Positions 1 to 12,885 of a stretch of DNA of 64,000 bases are shown here, one piece after another (the stretch's first letter is position 1; the number at the start of each line of letters is the position of its first letter). The position numbers were made by a program, and so were the translations under genes. The notes beneath the pieces were generated by a model, which was given only the letters and a program-made list of their open reading frames with translations, was not told where the DNA came from and did no database searches. The DNA is from Zoroaster sp. YZ-2022 (Eukaryota > Echinodermata > Asteroidea > Forcipulatida > Zoroasteridae): contig JAQQFT010000023.1 in assembly GCA_029582265.1 (NCBI GenBank), positions 1,823,071 to 1,887,070 of the forward strand, in the 5' to 3' direction.

Positions 1-3000
1 TTATTTCGTACCTTAAACGGCCTCCATGGACACATAGCCCTCTGTAAAATACCGTCAACTTGCATGCGGTTTCACCGCAAACAATACAACACTATACAGT
101 GTTCCAAAAAAACATTTCTATGGTTGGGAATAACTTTTTAAGTTTTCAAGGAGGCCGATAATTTTATATCTAAATTAAACTTAGGTTCCCCTTTCAGAAA
201 AACACCATACTTTTGAATTTGGATAATTATTTCGTACCTTAAACGGCCTCCATGGACACATAGCCCTCTGTAAAATACCGTCAACTTGCATGCGGTTTCA
301 CCGCAAACAATACAGCACTATACAGTGTTACAAAAAAAACATTTCTATGGTTGGGAATAACTTTTAAAGTTTTCAAGGAGCCGATAATTTTATATCTAAA
401 TTAAAGCGTAGGTTCTCCCTTTCAGAAAAACACCATACTTTTGAATTTGGATAATTATTTCGTACCTTAAACGGCCTCCATGGACACATAGCCCTCTGTA
501 AAATACCGTCAACTTGCATGCGGTTTCACCAAAAACAATACAACACTATACAGTGTTACAAAAAACATTTCTATGGTTGGGAATAACTTTTAAAGTTTTC
601 AAGGGAGGTCGATAATTTTATATCTAAATTAAAGCGTAGGTTCTCCCCTTTCAGAAAAACACCATACTTTTGAATTTGGATAATTATTTCGTACCTTAAA
701 CGGCCTCCATGGACACATAGCCCTCTGTAAAAAACCGTCAACTTGCATGCGGTTTCACCGCAAACAATACAGCACTATACAGTGTTACAAAAAAAACATT
801 TCTAGGGTTGGGAATAACTTTTAAAGTTTTCAAGGGAGGCCGATAATTTTATATCTAAATTAAAGCGTAGGTTCTCACCTTTCAGAAAAACACCATACTT
901 TTGAATTTGGATAATTATTTCGTACCTTAAACGGCCTCCATGGACACATAGCCCTCTGTAAAATACCGTCAACTTGCATGCGGTTTCACCGCAAACAATA
1001 CAGCACTATACAGTGTTACAAAAAAAACATTTCTATGGTTGGGAATAACTTTTAAAGTTTTCAAGGACCGATAATTTTATATCTAAATTAAAGGTTAGGT
1101 TCTCCCCTTTCAGAAAAACACCATACTTTTGAATTTGGATAATTATTTCGTACCTTAAACGGCCTCCATGGACACATAGCCCTCTGTAAAATACCGTCAA
1201 CTTGCATGCGGTTTCACCGCAAACAATACAGCACTATACAGTGTTACAAAAAAAAACATTTCTATGGTTGGGAATAACTTTTAAAGTTTTCAAGGGAGGC
1301 CGATAATTTTATATCTAAATTAAAGCGTAGGTTCTCCCCTTTCAGAAAAACACCATACTTTTGAATTTGGATAATTATTTCGTACCTTAAACGGCCTCCA
1401 TGGACACATAGCCCTCTGTAAAATACCGTCAACTTGCATGCGGTTTCACCGCAAACAATACAGCACTATACGGTGTTACAAAAAACATTTCTATTGTTGG
1501 GAATAACTTTTAAAGTTTTCAAGGAGGCCGATAATTTTATATCTAAATTAAAGCGTAGGTTCTCCCCTTTCAGAAAAACACCATACTTTTGAATTTGGAT
1601 AATTATTTCGTACCTTAAACGGCCTCCATGGACACATAGCCCTCTGTAAAATACCGTCAACTTGCATGCGGTTTCACCGCAAACAATACAGCACTATACA
1701 GTGTTACAAAAAAAAAACATTTCTATGGTTGGGAATAACTTTTAAAGTTTTCAAGGGAGGCCGATAATTTTATATCTAAATTAAAGCTTAGGTTCTCCCT
1801 TTCAGAAAAACACCATACTTTTGAATTTGGATAATTATTTCGTACCTTAAACGGCCTCCATGGACACATAGCCCTCTGTAAAATACCGTCAACTTGCATG
1901 CGGTTTCACCGCAAACAATACAGCACTATACAGTGTTACAAAAAAAACATTTCTATGGTTGGGAATAACTTTTAAAGTTTTCAAGGGAGGCCGATAATTT
2001 TATATCTAAATTAAAGCGTAGGTTCTCCCCTTTCAGAAAAACACCATACTTTTGAATTTGGATAATTATTTCGTACCTTAAACGGCCTCCATGGACACAT
2101 AGCCCTCTGTAAAATACCGTCAACTTGCATGCGGTTTCACCGCAAACAATACAGCACTATACAGTGTTACAAAAAAAAACATTTCTATGGTTGGGAATAA
2201 CTTTTAAAGTTTTCAAGGGAGGCCGATAATTTTATATCTAAATTAAAGCTTAGGTTCTCCCTTTCAGAAAAACACCATACTTTTGAATTTGGATAATTAT
2301 TTCGTACCTTAAACGGCCTCCATGGACACATAGCCCTCTGTAAAATACCGTCAACTTGCATGCGGTTTCACCGCAAACAATACAACACTATACAGTGTTA
2401 CAAAAAACATTTCTATGGTTGGGAATAACTTTTAAAGTTTTCAAGGAGGCCGATAATTTTATATCTAAATTAAAGCGTAGGTTCTCCCCTTTCAGAAAAA
2501 CACCATACTTTTGAATTTGGATAATTATTTCGTACCTTAAACGGCCTCCATGGACACATAGCCCTCTGTAAAATACCGTCAACTTGCATGCGGTTTCACC
2601 GCAAACAATACAGCACTATACAGTGTTACAAAAAAACATTTCTATGGTTGGGAATAACTTTTAAAGTTTTCAAGGGAGGCCGATAATTTTATATCTAAAT
2701 TAAAGCTTAGGTTCTCCCCTTTCAGAAAAACACCATACTTTTGAATTTGGATAATTATTTCGTACCTTAAACGGCCTCCATGGACACATAGCCCTCTGTA
2801 AAATACCGTCAACTTGCATGCGGTTTCACCGCAAACAATACAGCACTATACAGTGTTACAAAAAAAAAACATTTCTATGGTTGGGAATAACTTTTAAAGT
2901 TTTCAAGGGAGGCCGATAATTTTATATCTAAATTAAAGCGTTAGGTTCTCCCCTTTCAGAAAAACACCATACTTTTGAATTTGGATAATTATTTCGTACC

Positions 3001-5288
3001 TTAAACGGCCTCCATGGACACATAGCCCTCTGTAAAATACCGTCAACTTGCATGCGGTTTCACCGCAAACAATACACCACTATACAGTATTACAAAAAAA
3101 CAATTTCTATGGTTGGGAATAACTTTTAAAGTTTTCAAGGGAGGCCGATAATTTTATATCTAAATTAAAGCTTAGGTTCTCCCCTTTCAGAAAAACACCA
3201 TACTTTTGAATTTGGATAATTATTTCGTACCTTAAACGGCCTCCATGGACACATAGCCCTCTGTAAAATACCGTCAACTTGCATGCGGTTTCACCGCAAA
3301 CAATACAACACTATACAGTGTTACAAAAAACATTTCTATGGTTGGGAATAACTTTTAAAGTTTTCAAGGGAGGCCGATAATTTTATATCTAAATTAAAGC
3401 GTAGGTTCTCCCCTTTCAGAAAAACACCATACTTTTGAATTTGGATAATTATTTCGTACCTTAAACGGCCTCCATGGACACATAGCCCTCTGTAAAATAC
3501 CGTCAACTTGCATGCGGTTTCACCGCAAACAATACAGCACTATACAGTGTTACAAAAAAAACATTTCTATGGTTGGGAATAACTTTTAAAGTTTTCAAGG
3601 GAGGCCGATAATTTTATATCTAAATTAAAGCGTAGGTTCTCCCCTTTCAGAAAAACACCATACTTTTGAATTTGGATAATTATTTCGTACCTTAAACGGC
3701 CTCCATGGACACATAGCCCTCTGTAAAATACCGTCAACTTGCATGCGGTTTCACCGCAAACAATAGAGCACTATACAGTGTTACAAAAAAACATTTCTAT
3801 GGTTGGGAATAACTTTTAAAGTTTTCAAGGGAGGCCGATAATTTTATATCTAAATTAAAGCGTAGGTTCTCCTTTCAGAAAAACACCATACTTTTGAATT
3901 TGGATAATTATTTCGTACCTTAAACGGCCTCCATGGACACATAGCCCTCTGTAAAATACCGTCAACTTGCATGCGGTTTCACCACAAACAGTACAGCACT
4001 ATACAGTGTTACAAAAAAAATTTCTATGGTTGGGAATAACTTTTAAAGTTTTCAAGGGAGGTCGATAATTTTATATCTAAATTAAAGCGTAGGTTCTCCC
4101 CTTTCAGAAAAACACCATACTTTTGAATTTGGATAATTATTTCGTACCTTAAACGGCCTCCATGGACACATAGCCCTCTGTAAAATACCGTCAACTTGCA
4201 TGCGGTTTCACCGCAAACAATACAGCACTATACAGTGTTACAAAAAAAACATTTCTATGGTTGGGAATAACTTTTAAAGTTTTCAAGGGAGGCCGATAAT
4301 TTTATATCTAAATTAAAGCGTAGGTTCCCCCTTTCAGAAAAACACCATACTTTTGAATTTGGATAATTATTTCGTACCTTAAACGGCCTCCATGGACACA
4401 TAGCCCTCTGTAAAATACCGTCAACTTGCATGCGGTTTCACCGCAAACAATACAGCACTATACAGTGTTACAAAAAAAACATTTCTATGGTTGGGAATAA
4501 CTTTTAAAGTTTTCAAGGGAGGCCGATAATTTTATATCTAAATTAAAGCGTAGGTTCTCCCCTTTCAGAAAAACACCATACTTTTGAATTTGGATAATTA
4601 TTTCGTACCTTAAACGGCCTCCATGGACACATAGCCCTCTGTAAAATACCGTCAACTTGCATGCGGTTTCACCGCAAACAATACAGCACTATACAGTGTT
4701 ACAAAAAAACATTTCTATGGTTGGGAATAACTTTTAAAGTTTTCAAGGGAGGCCGATAATTTTATATCTAAATTAAAGCGTAGGTTCTCCCCTTTCAGAA
4801 AAACACCATACTTTTGAATTTGGATAATTATTTCGTACCTTAAACGGCCTCCATGGACACATAGCCCTCTGTAAAATACCGTCAACTTGCATGCGGTTTC
4901 ACCGCAAACAATACAGCACTATACAGTGTTACAAAAAAACATTTCTATTGTTGGGAATAACTTTTAAAGTTTTCATGGGAGGCCGATAATTTTATATCTA
5001 AATTAAAGCGTAGGTTCTCTCCTTTCAGAAAAACACCATACTTTTGAATTTGGATAATTATTTCGTACCTTAAACGGCCTCCATGGACACATAGCCCTCT
5101 GTAAAATACCGTCAACTTGCATGCGGTTTCACCGCAAACAATACAGCACTATACAGTGTTACAAAAAAGGCATTTCTATTGTTGGAAATAACTTTTAAAG
5201 TTTTCAAGGGAGGCCGATAATTTTATATCTAAATTAAAGCGTAGGTTCTCCCCTTTCAGAAAAACACCATACTTTTGAATTTGGATAA

Positions 5289-5511
5289 TTATTTCGTACC
5301 TTAAACGGCCTCCATGGACACATAGCCCTCTGTAAAATACCGTCAACTTGCATGCGGTTTCACCGCAAACAATACAGCACTATACAGTGTTACAAAAAAA
5401 ACATTTCTATGGTTGGGAATAACTTTTAAAGTGAGGTCGATAATTTTATATCTAAATTAAAGCGTAGGTTCTCCCTTTTCAGAAAAACACCATACTTTTG
5501 AATTTGGATAA
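5289..5511. repeat. Monomer with 8-bp deletion
   Basis: At 5,427-5,440 the copy reads TTAAAGTGAGGTCG where the majority has AAAGTTTTCAAGGGAGGTCG, so eight bases are missing. Total length is 223 bp. The rest is unremarkable. Confidence 0.85.
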
Positions 5512-5900
5512 TTATTTCGTACCTTAAACGGCCTCCATGGACACATAGCCCTCTGTAAAATACCGTCAACTTGCATGCGGTTTCACCGCAAACAATACAG
5601 CACTATACAGTGTTACAAAAAAAACATTTCTATGGTTGGGAATAACTTTTAAAGTTTTCAAGGGAGGCCGATAATTTTATATCTAAATTAAAGCGTAGGT
5701 TCTCCCCTTTCAGAAAAACACCATACTTTTGAATTTGGATAATTATTTCGTACCTTAAACGGCCTCCATGGACACATAGCCCTCTGTAAAATACCGTCAA
5801 CTTGCATGCGGTTTCACCGCAAACAATACAACACTATACAGTGTTACAAAAAACATTTCTATGGTTGGGAATAACTTTTAAAGTTTTCAAGGGAGGCCGA

Positions 5901-5938
5901 TAAATATATATATAAAATAAAGCGTAGGTTATCAATTT
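5901..5938. repeat. AT-rich variant patch in a monomer
   Basis: Where other copies have TAATTTTATATCTAAATTAA, this one has TAAATATATATATAAAATAA followed by AGCGTAGGTTATCAATTTCA. The TA dinucleotide run suggests slippage in the AT block. The change is confined to one copy and both flanks return to the majority sequence. Confidence 0.8.
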
Positions 5939-7186
5939 CAGAAAAACACCATATTTTTGAATTTGGATAATTATTTCGTACCTTAAACGGCCTCCATGGA
6001 CACATAGCCCTCTGTAAAATACCGTCAACTTGCATGCGGTTTCACCGCAAACAATACAGCACTATACAGTGTTACAAAAAAACATTCTATGGTTGGGAAT
6101 AACTTTTAAAGTTTTCAAGGGAGGCCGATAATTTTATATCTAAATTAAAGCGTAGGTTCTCCCCTTTCAGAAAAACACCATACTTTTGAATTTGGATAAT
6201 TATTTCGTACCTTAAACGGCCTCCATGGACACATAGCCCTCTGTAAAATACCGTCAACTTGCATGCGGTTTCACCGCAAACAATACAGCACTATACAGTG
6301 TTACAAAAAAACATTTCTATGGTTGGGAATAACTTTTAAAGTTTTCAAGGGAGGCCGATAATTTTATATCTAAATTAAAGCGTAGGTTCTCCCCTTTCAG
6401 AAAAACACCATACTTTTGAATTTGGATAATTATTTCGTACCTTAAACGGCCTCCATGGACACATAGCCCTCTGTAAAATACCGTCAACTTGCATGCGGTT
6501 TCACCGCAAACAATACAGCACTATACAGTGTTACAAAAAAAAACATTTCTATGGTTGGGAATAACTTTTAAAGTTTTCAAGGGAGGCCGATAATTTTATA
6601 TCTAAATTAAAGCGTAGGTTCTCCCCTTTCAGAAAAACACCATACTTTTGAATTTGGATAATTATTTCGTACCTTAAACGGCCTCCATGGACACATAGCC
6701 CTCTGTAAAATACCGTCAACTTGCATGCGGTTTCACCGCAAACAATACAGCACTATACAGTGTTACAAAAAAAACATTTCTATGGTTGGGAATAACTTTT
6801 AAAGTTTTCAAGGGAGGTCGATAATTTTATATCTAAATTAAAGCGTAGGTTCTCCCCTTTCAGAAAAACACCATACTTTTGAATTTGGATAATTATTTCG
6901 TACCTTAAACGGCCTCCATGGACACATAGCCCTCTGTAAAATACCGTCAACTTGCATGCGGTTTCACCGCAAACAATACAGCACTATACAGTGTTACAAA
7001 AAAACATTTCTATGGTTGGGAATAACTTTTAAAGTTTTCAAGGGAGGCCGATAATTTTATATCTAAATTAAAGCGTAGGTTCTCCCCTTTCAGAAAAACA
7101 CCATACTTTTGAATTTGGATAATTATTTCGTACCTTAAACGGCCTCCATGGACACATAGCCCTCTGTAAAATACCGTCAACTTGCA

Positions 7187-7201
7187 TGCGGTTTCACCGC
7201 A
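7187..7201. repeat. Hairpin-forming inverted repeat present in nearly every monomer
   Basis: TGCGGT and ACCGCA are exact reverse complements separated by TTC, giving a possible 6-bp stem with a 3-base loop. It recurs once per monomer and overlaps the SphI site. Variants mostly hit the loop or lower stem: GGTATCACC in one monomer subtype, GGTTCACC in a few copies that lose one loop T. A structural role is inference; the symmetry is directly visible. Confidence 0.75.
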
Positions 7202-7227
7202 AACAATACAGCACTATACAGTGTTAC

Positions 7228-7235
7228 AAAAAAAA
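7228..7235. repeat. Length-variable A-run, once per monomer
   Basis: After GTTAC each monomer has a run of about five to nine A before CATTTCTA. The run length changes between adjacent copies (for example 7 then 8 then 8 A near 7,000-7,500) and accounts for much of the 229-231 bp length spread. This is what replication slippage, or homopolymer miscalling, produces. Some copies interrupt the run with G or C (ACAAGAAAAAC, ACAAAACAAC). Those interruptions help define monomer subtypes. Confidence 0.85.
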
Positions 7236-8044
7236 CATTTCTATGGTTGGGAATAACTTTTAAAGTTTTCAAGGGAGGCCGATAATTTTATATCTAAATT
7301 AAAGCGTAGGTTCTCCCCTTTCAGAAAAACACCATACTTTTGAATTTGGATAATTATTTCGTACCTTAAACGGCCTCCATGGACACATAGCCCTCTGTAA
7401 AATACCGTCAACTTGCATGCGGTTTCACCGCAAACAATACAGCACTATACAGTGTTACAAAAAAAACATTTCTATGGTTGGGAATAACTTTTAAAGTTTT
7501 CAAGGGAGGCCGATAATTTTATATCTAAATTAAAGCGTAGGTTCTCCCCTTTCAGAAAAACCCAATACTTTTGAATTTGGATAATTATTTCGTACCTTAA
7601 ACGGCCTCCATGGACACATAGCCCTCTGTAAAATACCGTCAACTTGCATGCGGTTTCACCGCAAACAATACAGCACTATACAGTGTTACAAAAAAAACAT
7701 TTCTATGGTTGGGAATAACTTTTAAAGTTTTCAAGGGAGGCCGATAATTTTATATCTAAATTAAAGCGTAGGTTCTCCCCTTTCAGAAAAACACCATACT
7801 TTTGAATTTGGATAATTATTTCGTACCTTAAACGGCCTCCATGGACACATAGCCCTCTGTAAAATACCGTCAACTTGCATGCGGTTTCACCGCAAACAAT
7901 ACAACACTATACAGTGTTACAAAAAACATTTCTATGGTTGGGAATAACTTTTAAAGTTTTCAAGGGAGGCCGATAATTTTATATCTAAATTAAAGCTTAG
8001 GTTCTCCCCTTTCAGAAAAACACCATACTTTTGAATTTGGATAA

Positions 8045-8505
8045 TTATTTCGTACCTTAAACGGCCTCCATGGACACATAGCCCTCTGTAAAATACCGTC
8101 AACTTGCATGCGGTTTCACCGCAAACAATACAACACTATACAGTGTTCCAAAAAAACATTTCTATGGTTGGGAATAACTTTTAAAGTTTTCAAGGGAGGT
8201 CGATAATTTTATATCTAAATTAAAGCGTAGGTTCTTCCTTTTTTGAAAAACACCATACTTTTGAATTTGGATAATTATTTCGTACCTTAAACGGCCTCCA
8301 TGGACACATAGCCCTCTGTAAAATACCGTCAACTTGCATGCGGTTTCACCGCAAACAATACAGCACTATACAGTGTTACAAAAACAACATTTCTATTGTT
8401 GGGAATAACTTTTAAAGTTTTCAAGGGAGGTCGATAATTTTATATCTAAATTAAAGCGTAGGTTCTTCCTTTTTTGAAAAACACCATACTTTTGAATTTG
8501 GATAA
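8045..8505. repeat. Adjacent monomer pair sharing a private variant
   Basis: Both copies read GGTTCTTCCTTTTTTGAAAA (at 8,230 and 8,461) where all others noticed have GGTTCTCC...TTTCAGAAAA. Both also carry GGTCGAT and GCGTAGG. A change shared only by neighbours 231 bp apart points to local duplication or conversion. Confidence 0.85.
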
Positions 8506-11500
8506 TTATTTCGTACCTTAAACGGCCTCCATGGACACATAGCCCTCTGTAAAATACCGTCAACTTGCATGCGGTTTCACCGCAAACAATACAGCACTAT
8601 ACAGTGTTACAAAAAACATTTCTATGGTTGGGAATAACTTTTAAAGTTTTCAAGGGAGGCCGATAATTTTATATCTAAATTAAAGCGTAGGTTCTCCCCT
8701 TTCAGAAAAACACCATACTTTTGAATTTGGATAATTATTTCGTACCTTAAACGGCCTCCATGGACACATAGCCCTCTGTAAAATACCGTCAACTTGCATG
8801 CGGTTTCACCGCAAACAATACAGCACTATACAGTGTTACAAAAAAACATTTCTATGGTTGGGAATAACTTTTAAAGTTTTCAAGGGAGGCCGATAATTTT
8901 ATATCTAAATTAAAGCGTAGGTTCTCCCCTTTCAGAAAAACACCATACTTTTGAATTTGGATAATTATTTCGTACCTTAAACGGCCTCCATGGACACATA
9001 GCCCTCTGTAAAATACCGTCAACTTGCATGCGGTTTCACCGCAAACAATACAACACTATACAGTGTTACAAAAAAACATTTATATTGTTGGGAATAACTT
9101 TTAAAGTTTTCAAGGAGGCCGATAATTTTATATCTAAATTAAAGCTTAGGTTCTCCCCTTTCAGAAAAACACCATACTTTTGAATTTGGATAATTATTTC
9201 GTACCTTAAACGGCCTCCATGGACACATAGCCCTCTGTAAAATACCGTCAACTTGCATGCGGTTTCACCGCAAACAATACAGCACTATACAGTGTTACAA
9301 AAAAAAACATTTCTATGGTTGGGAATAACTTTTAAAGTTTTCAAGGGAGGCCGATAATTTTATATCTAAATTAAAGCGTAGGTTCTCCCTTTCAGAAAAA
9401 CACACCATACTTTTGAATTTGGATAATTATTTCGTACCTTAAACGGCCTCCATGGACACATAGCCCTCTGTAAAATACCGTCAACTTGCATGCGGTTTCA
9501 CCGCAAACAATACAGCACTATACAGTGTTACAAAAAAAACATTTCTATGGTTGGGAATAACTTTTAAAGTTTTCAAGGAGGTCGATAATTTTATATCTAA
9601 ATTAAAGCGTAGGTTCTCCCCTTTCAGAAAAACACCATACTTTTGAATTTGGATAATTATTTCGTACCTTAAACGGCCTCCATGGACACATAGCCCTCTG
9701 TAAAATACCGTCAACTTGCATGCGGTTTCACCGCAAACAATACAGCACTATACAGTGTTACAAAAAAACATTTCTATGGTTGGGAATAACTTTTAAAGTT
9801 TTCAAGGGAGGCCGATAATTTTATATCTAAATTAAAGCTTAGGTTCTCCCCTTTCAGAAAAACACCATACTTTTGAATTTGGATAATTATTTCGTACCTT
9901 AAACGGCCTCCATGGACACATAGCCCTCTGTAAAATACCGTCAACTTGCATGCGGTTTCACCGCAAACAATACAGCACTATACAGTGTTACAAAAAAAAA
10001 CATTTCTATGGTTGGGAATAACTTTTAAAGTTTTCAAGGGAGGCCGATAATTTTATATCTAAATTAAAGCTTAGGTTCTCCCTTTCAGAAAAACACCATA
10101 CTTTTGAATTTGGATAATTATTTCGTACCTTAAACGGCCTCCATGGACACATAGCCCTCTGTAAAATACCGTCAACTTGCATGCGGTTTCACAGCAAACA
10201 ATACAGCACTATACAGTGTTACAAAAAAACATTTCTATGGTTGGGAATAACTTTTAAAGTTTTCAAGGGTGGTCGATAATTTTATATCTAAATTAAAGCT
10301 TAGGTTCTCCTTTCATAAAAACACCATACTTTTGAATTTGGATAATTATTTCGTACCTTAAACGGCCTCCATGGACACATAGCCCTCTGTAAAATACCGT
10401 CAACTTGCATGCGGTTTCACCGCAAACAATACACCACTATACAGTGTTACAAAAAAAAACATTTCTATGGTTGGGAATAACTTTTAAAGTTTTCAAGGAG
10501 GCCGATAATTTTATATCTAAATTAAAGCGTAGGTTCTCCCTTTCAGAAAAACACCATACTTTTGAATTTGGATAATTATTTCGTACCTTAAACGGCCTCC
10601 ATGGACACATAGCCCTCTGTAAAATACCGTCAACTTGCATGCGGTTTCACCGCAAACAATACAGCACTATACAGTGTTACAAAAAAAACATTTCTATGGT
10701 TGGGAATAACTTTTAAAGTTTTCAAGGGAGGCCGATAATTTTATATCTAAATTAAAGCGTAGGTTCTCCCCTTTCAGAAAAACACCATACTTTTGAATTT
10801 GGATAATTATTTCGTACCTTAAACGGCCTCCATGGACACATAGCCCTCTGTAAAATACCGTCAACTTGCATGCGGTTTCACCGCAAACAATACAACACTA
10901 TACAGTGTTACAAAAAAACATTTTTATTGTTGGGAATAACTTTTAAAGTTTTCAAGGGAGGCCGATAATTTTATATCTAAATTAAAGCGTAGGTTCTCCC
11001 TTTCAGAAAAACACCATACTTTTGAATTTGGATAATTATTTCGTACCTTAAACGGCCTCCATGGACACATAGCCCTCTGTAAAATACCGTCAACTTGCAT
11101 GCGGTTTCACCGCAAACAATACAACACTATACAGTGTTTCAACTAAAAACATTTCTATGGTTGGGAATAACTTTTAAAGTTTTCAAGGGAGGCCGATAAT
11201 TTTATATCTAAATTAAAGCGTAGGTTCTCCCTTTCAGAAAAACACCATACTTTTGAATTTGGATAATTATTTCGTACCTTAAACGGCCTCCATGGACACA
11301 TAGCCCTCTGTAAAATACCGTCAACTTGCATGCGGTTTCACCGCAAACAATACAGCACTATACAGTGTTACAAAAAAACATTTCTATGGTTGGGAATAAC
11401 TTTTAAAGTTTTCAAGGGAGGCCGATAATTTTATATCTAAATTAAAGCGTAGGTTCTCCCCTTTCAGAAAAACACCATACTTTTGAATTTGGATAATTAT

Positions 11501-12655
11501 TTCGTACCTTAAACGGCCTCCATGGACACATAGCCCTCTGTAAAATACCGTCAACTTGCATGCGGTTTCACCGCAAACAATACAGCACTATACAGTGTTA
11601 CAAAAAAACATTTCTATTGTTGGGAATAACTTTTAAAGTTTTCATATGGGAGGCCGATAATTTTATATCTAAATTAAAGCGTAGGTTCTCCCCTTTCAGA
11701 AAAACACCATACTTTTGAATTTGGATAATTATTTCGTACCTTAAACGGCCTCCATGGACACATAGCCCTCTGTAAAATACCGTCAACTTGCATGCGGTTT
11801 CACCGCAAACAATACAGCACTATACAGTGTTACAAAAAAAAACATTTCTATGGTTGGGAATAACTTTTAAAGTTTTCAAGGGAGGCCGATAATTTTATAT
11901 CTAAATTAAAGCGTAGGTTCTCCCCTTTCAGAAAAACACCATACTTTTGAATTTGGATAATTATTTCGTACCTTAAACGGCCTCCATGGACACATAGCCC
12001 TCTGTAAAATACCGTCAACTTGCATGCGGTTTCACCGCAAACAATACAGCACTATACAGTGTTACAAAAAAAAACATTTCTATGGTTGGGAATAACTTTT
12101 AAAGTTTTCAAGGGAGGCCGATAATTTTATATCTAAATTAAAGCGTAGGTTCTCCCCTTTCAGAAAAACACCATACTTTTGAATTTGGATAATTATTTCG
12201 TACCTTAAACGGCCTCCATGGACACATAGCCCTCTGTAAAATACCGTCAACTTGCATGCGGTTTCACCGCAAACAATACAGCACTATACAGTGTTACAAA
12301 AAAACATTTCTATGGTTGGGAATAACTTTTAAAGTTTTCAAGGGAGGCCGATAATTTTATATCTAAATTAAAGCGTAGGTTCTCCCCTTTCAGAAAAACA
12401 CCATACTTTTGAATTTGGATAATTATTTCGTACCTTAAACGGCCTCCATGGACACATAGCCCTCTGTAAAATACCGTCAACTTGCATGCGGTTTCACCGC
12501 AAACAATACAGCACTATACAGTGTTACAAAAAAAAACATTTCTATGGTTGGGAATAACTTTTAAAGTTTTCAAGGGAGGTCGATAATTTTATATCTAAAT
12601 TAAAGCGTAGGTTCTGCCCCTTTCAGAAAAACACCATACTTTTGAATTTGGATAA

Positions 12656-12885
12656 TTATTTCGTACCTTAAACGGCCTCCATGGACACATAGCCCTCTGA
12701 AAAATACCGTCAACTTGCATGCGGTTTCACCGCACACAATCCAGCACCATACAGTGTTACAAAAAAACCTGTCGATGGTTGGGAATAACTTTTAAAGTTT
12801 TCAAGGGAGGCCGCTAATTTTATATCAAAATAATAGCATAGGCTCTTCCGTTCTAGAAAAACACCATACTTTTGAATTTGGATAA
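12656..12885. repeat. Strongly divergent monomer in the homogeneous zone
   Basis: Normal length (230 bp) but with a dozen or more substitutions: CTGAAAAATACC, CGCACACAATCCAGCACCAT, ACCTGTCGATGG, CCGCTAATTTTATATCAAAA, TAATAGCATAGGCTCTTCCG and TTCTAGAAAA. Neighbours on both sides are near-consensus. Because changes are substitutions at preserved length, this looks like an old copy that escaped homogenisation, rather than sequencing error. Confidence 0.85.

Larger units (their letters stand above)
7123..7353. repeat. Representative satellite monomer (231 bp)
   Basis: Chosen as a clean example of the majority sequence; it differs from a 230-bp consensus by one A in the A-run. Internal landmarks are NcoI CCATGG at 7146-7151, SphI GCATGC at 7184-7189, a six-base inverted repeat at 7187-7201, the A-run at 7228-7235, the palindrome AACTTTTAAAGTT at 7255-7267, an AT block GATAATTTTATATC, then the variable GCGTAGG site and CAGAAAAACACC. 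Neighbouring monomers are nearly identical over their whole length. No frame stays open through arrays of 230-bp units, because 230 is not a multiple of three. Confidence 0.95.

Noticed and set aside
7123..7353. CENP-B-box-like motif TTCGTACCTTAAACGGCC in each monomer
   Set aside because: TTCG and CGG are present, but nine bases separate them instead of the seven in the known pattern, the required A is not in place, and the second part is CGGC rather than CGGG. It is a partial resemblance only.
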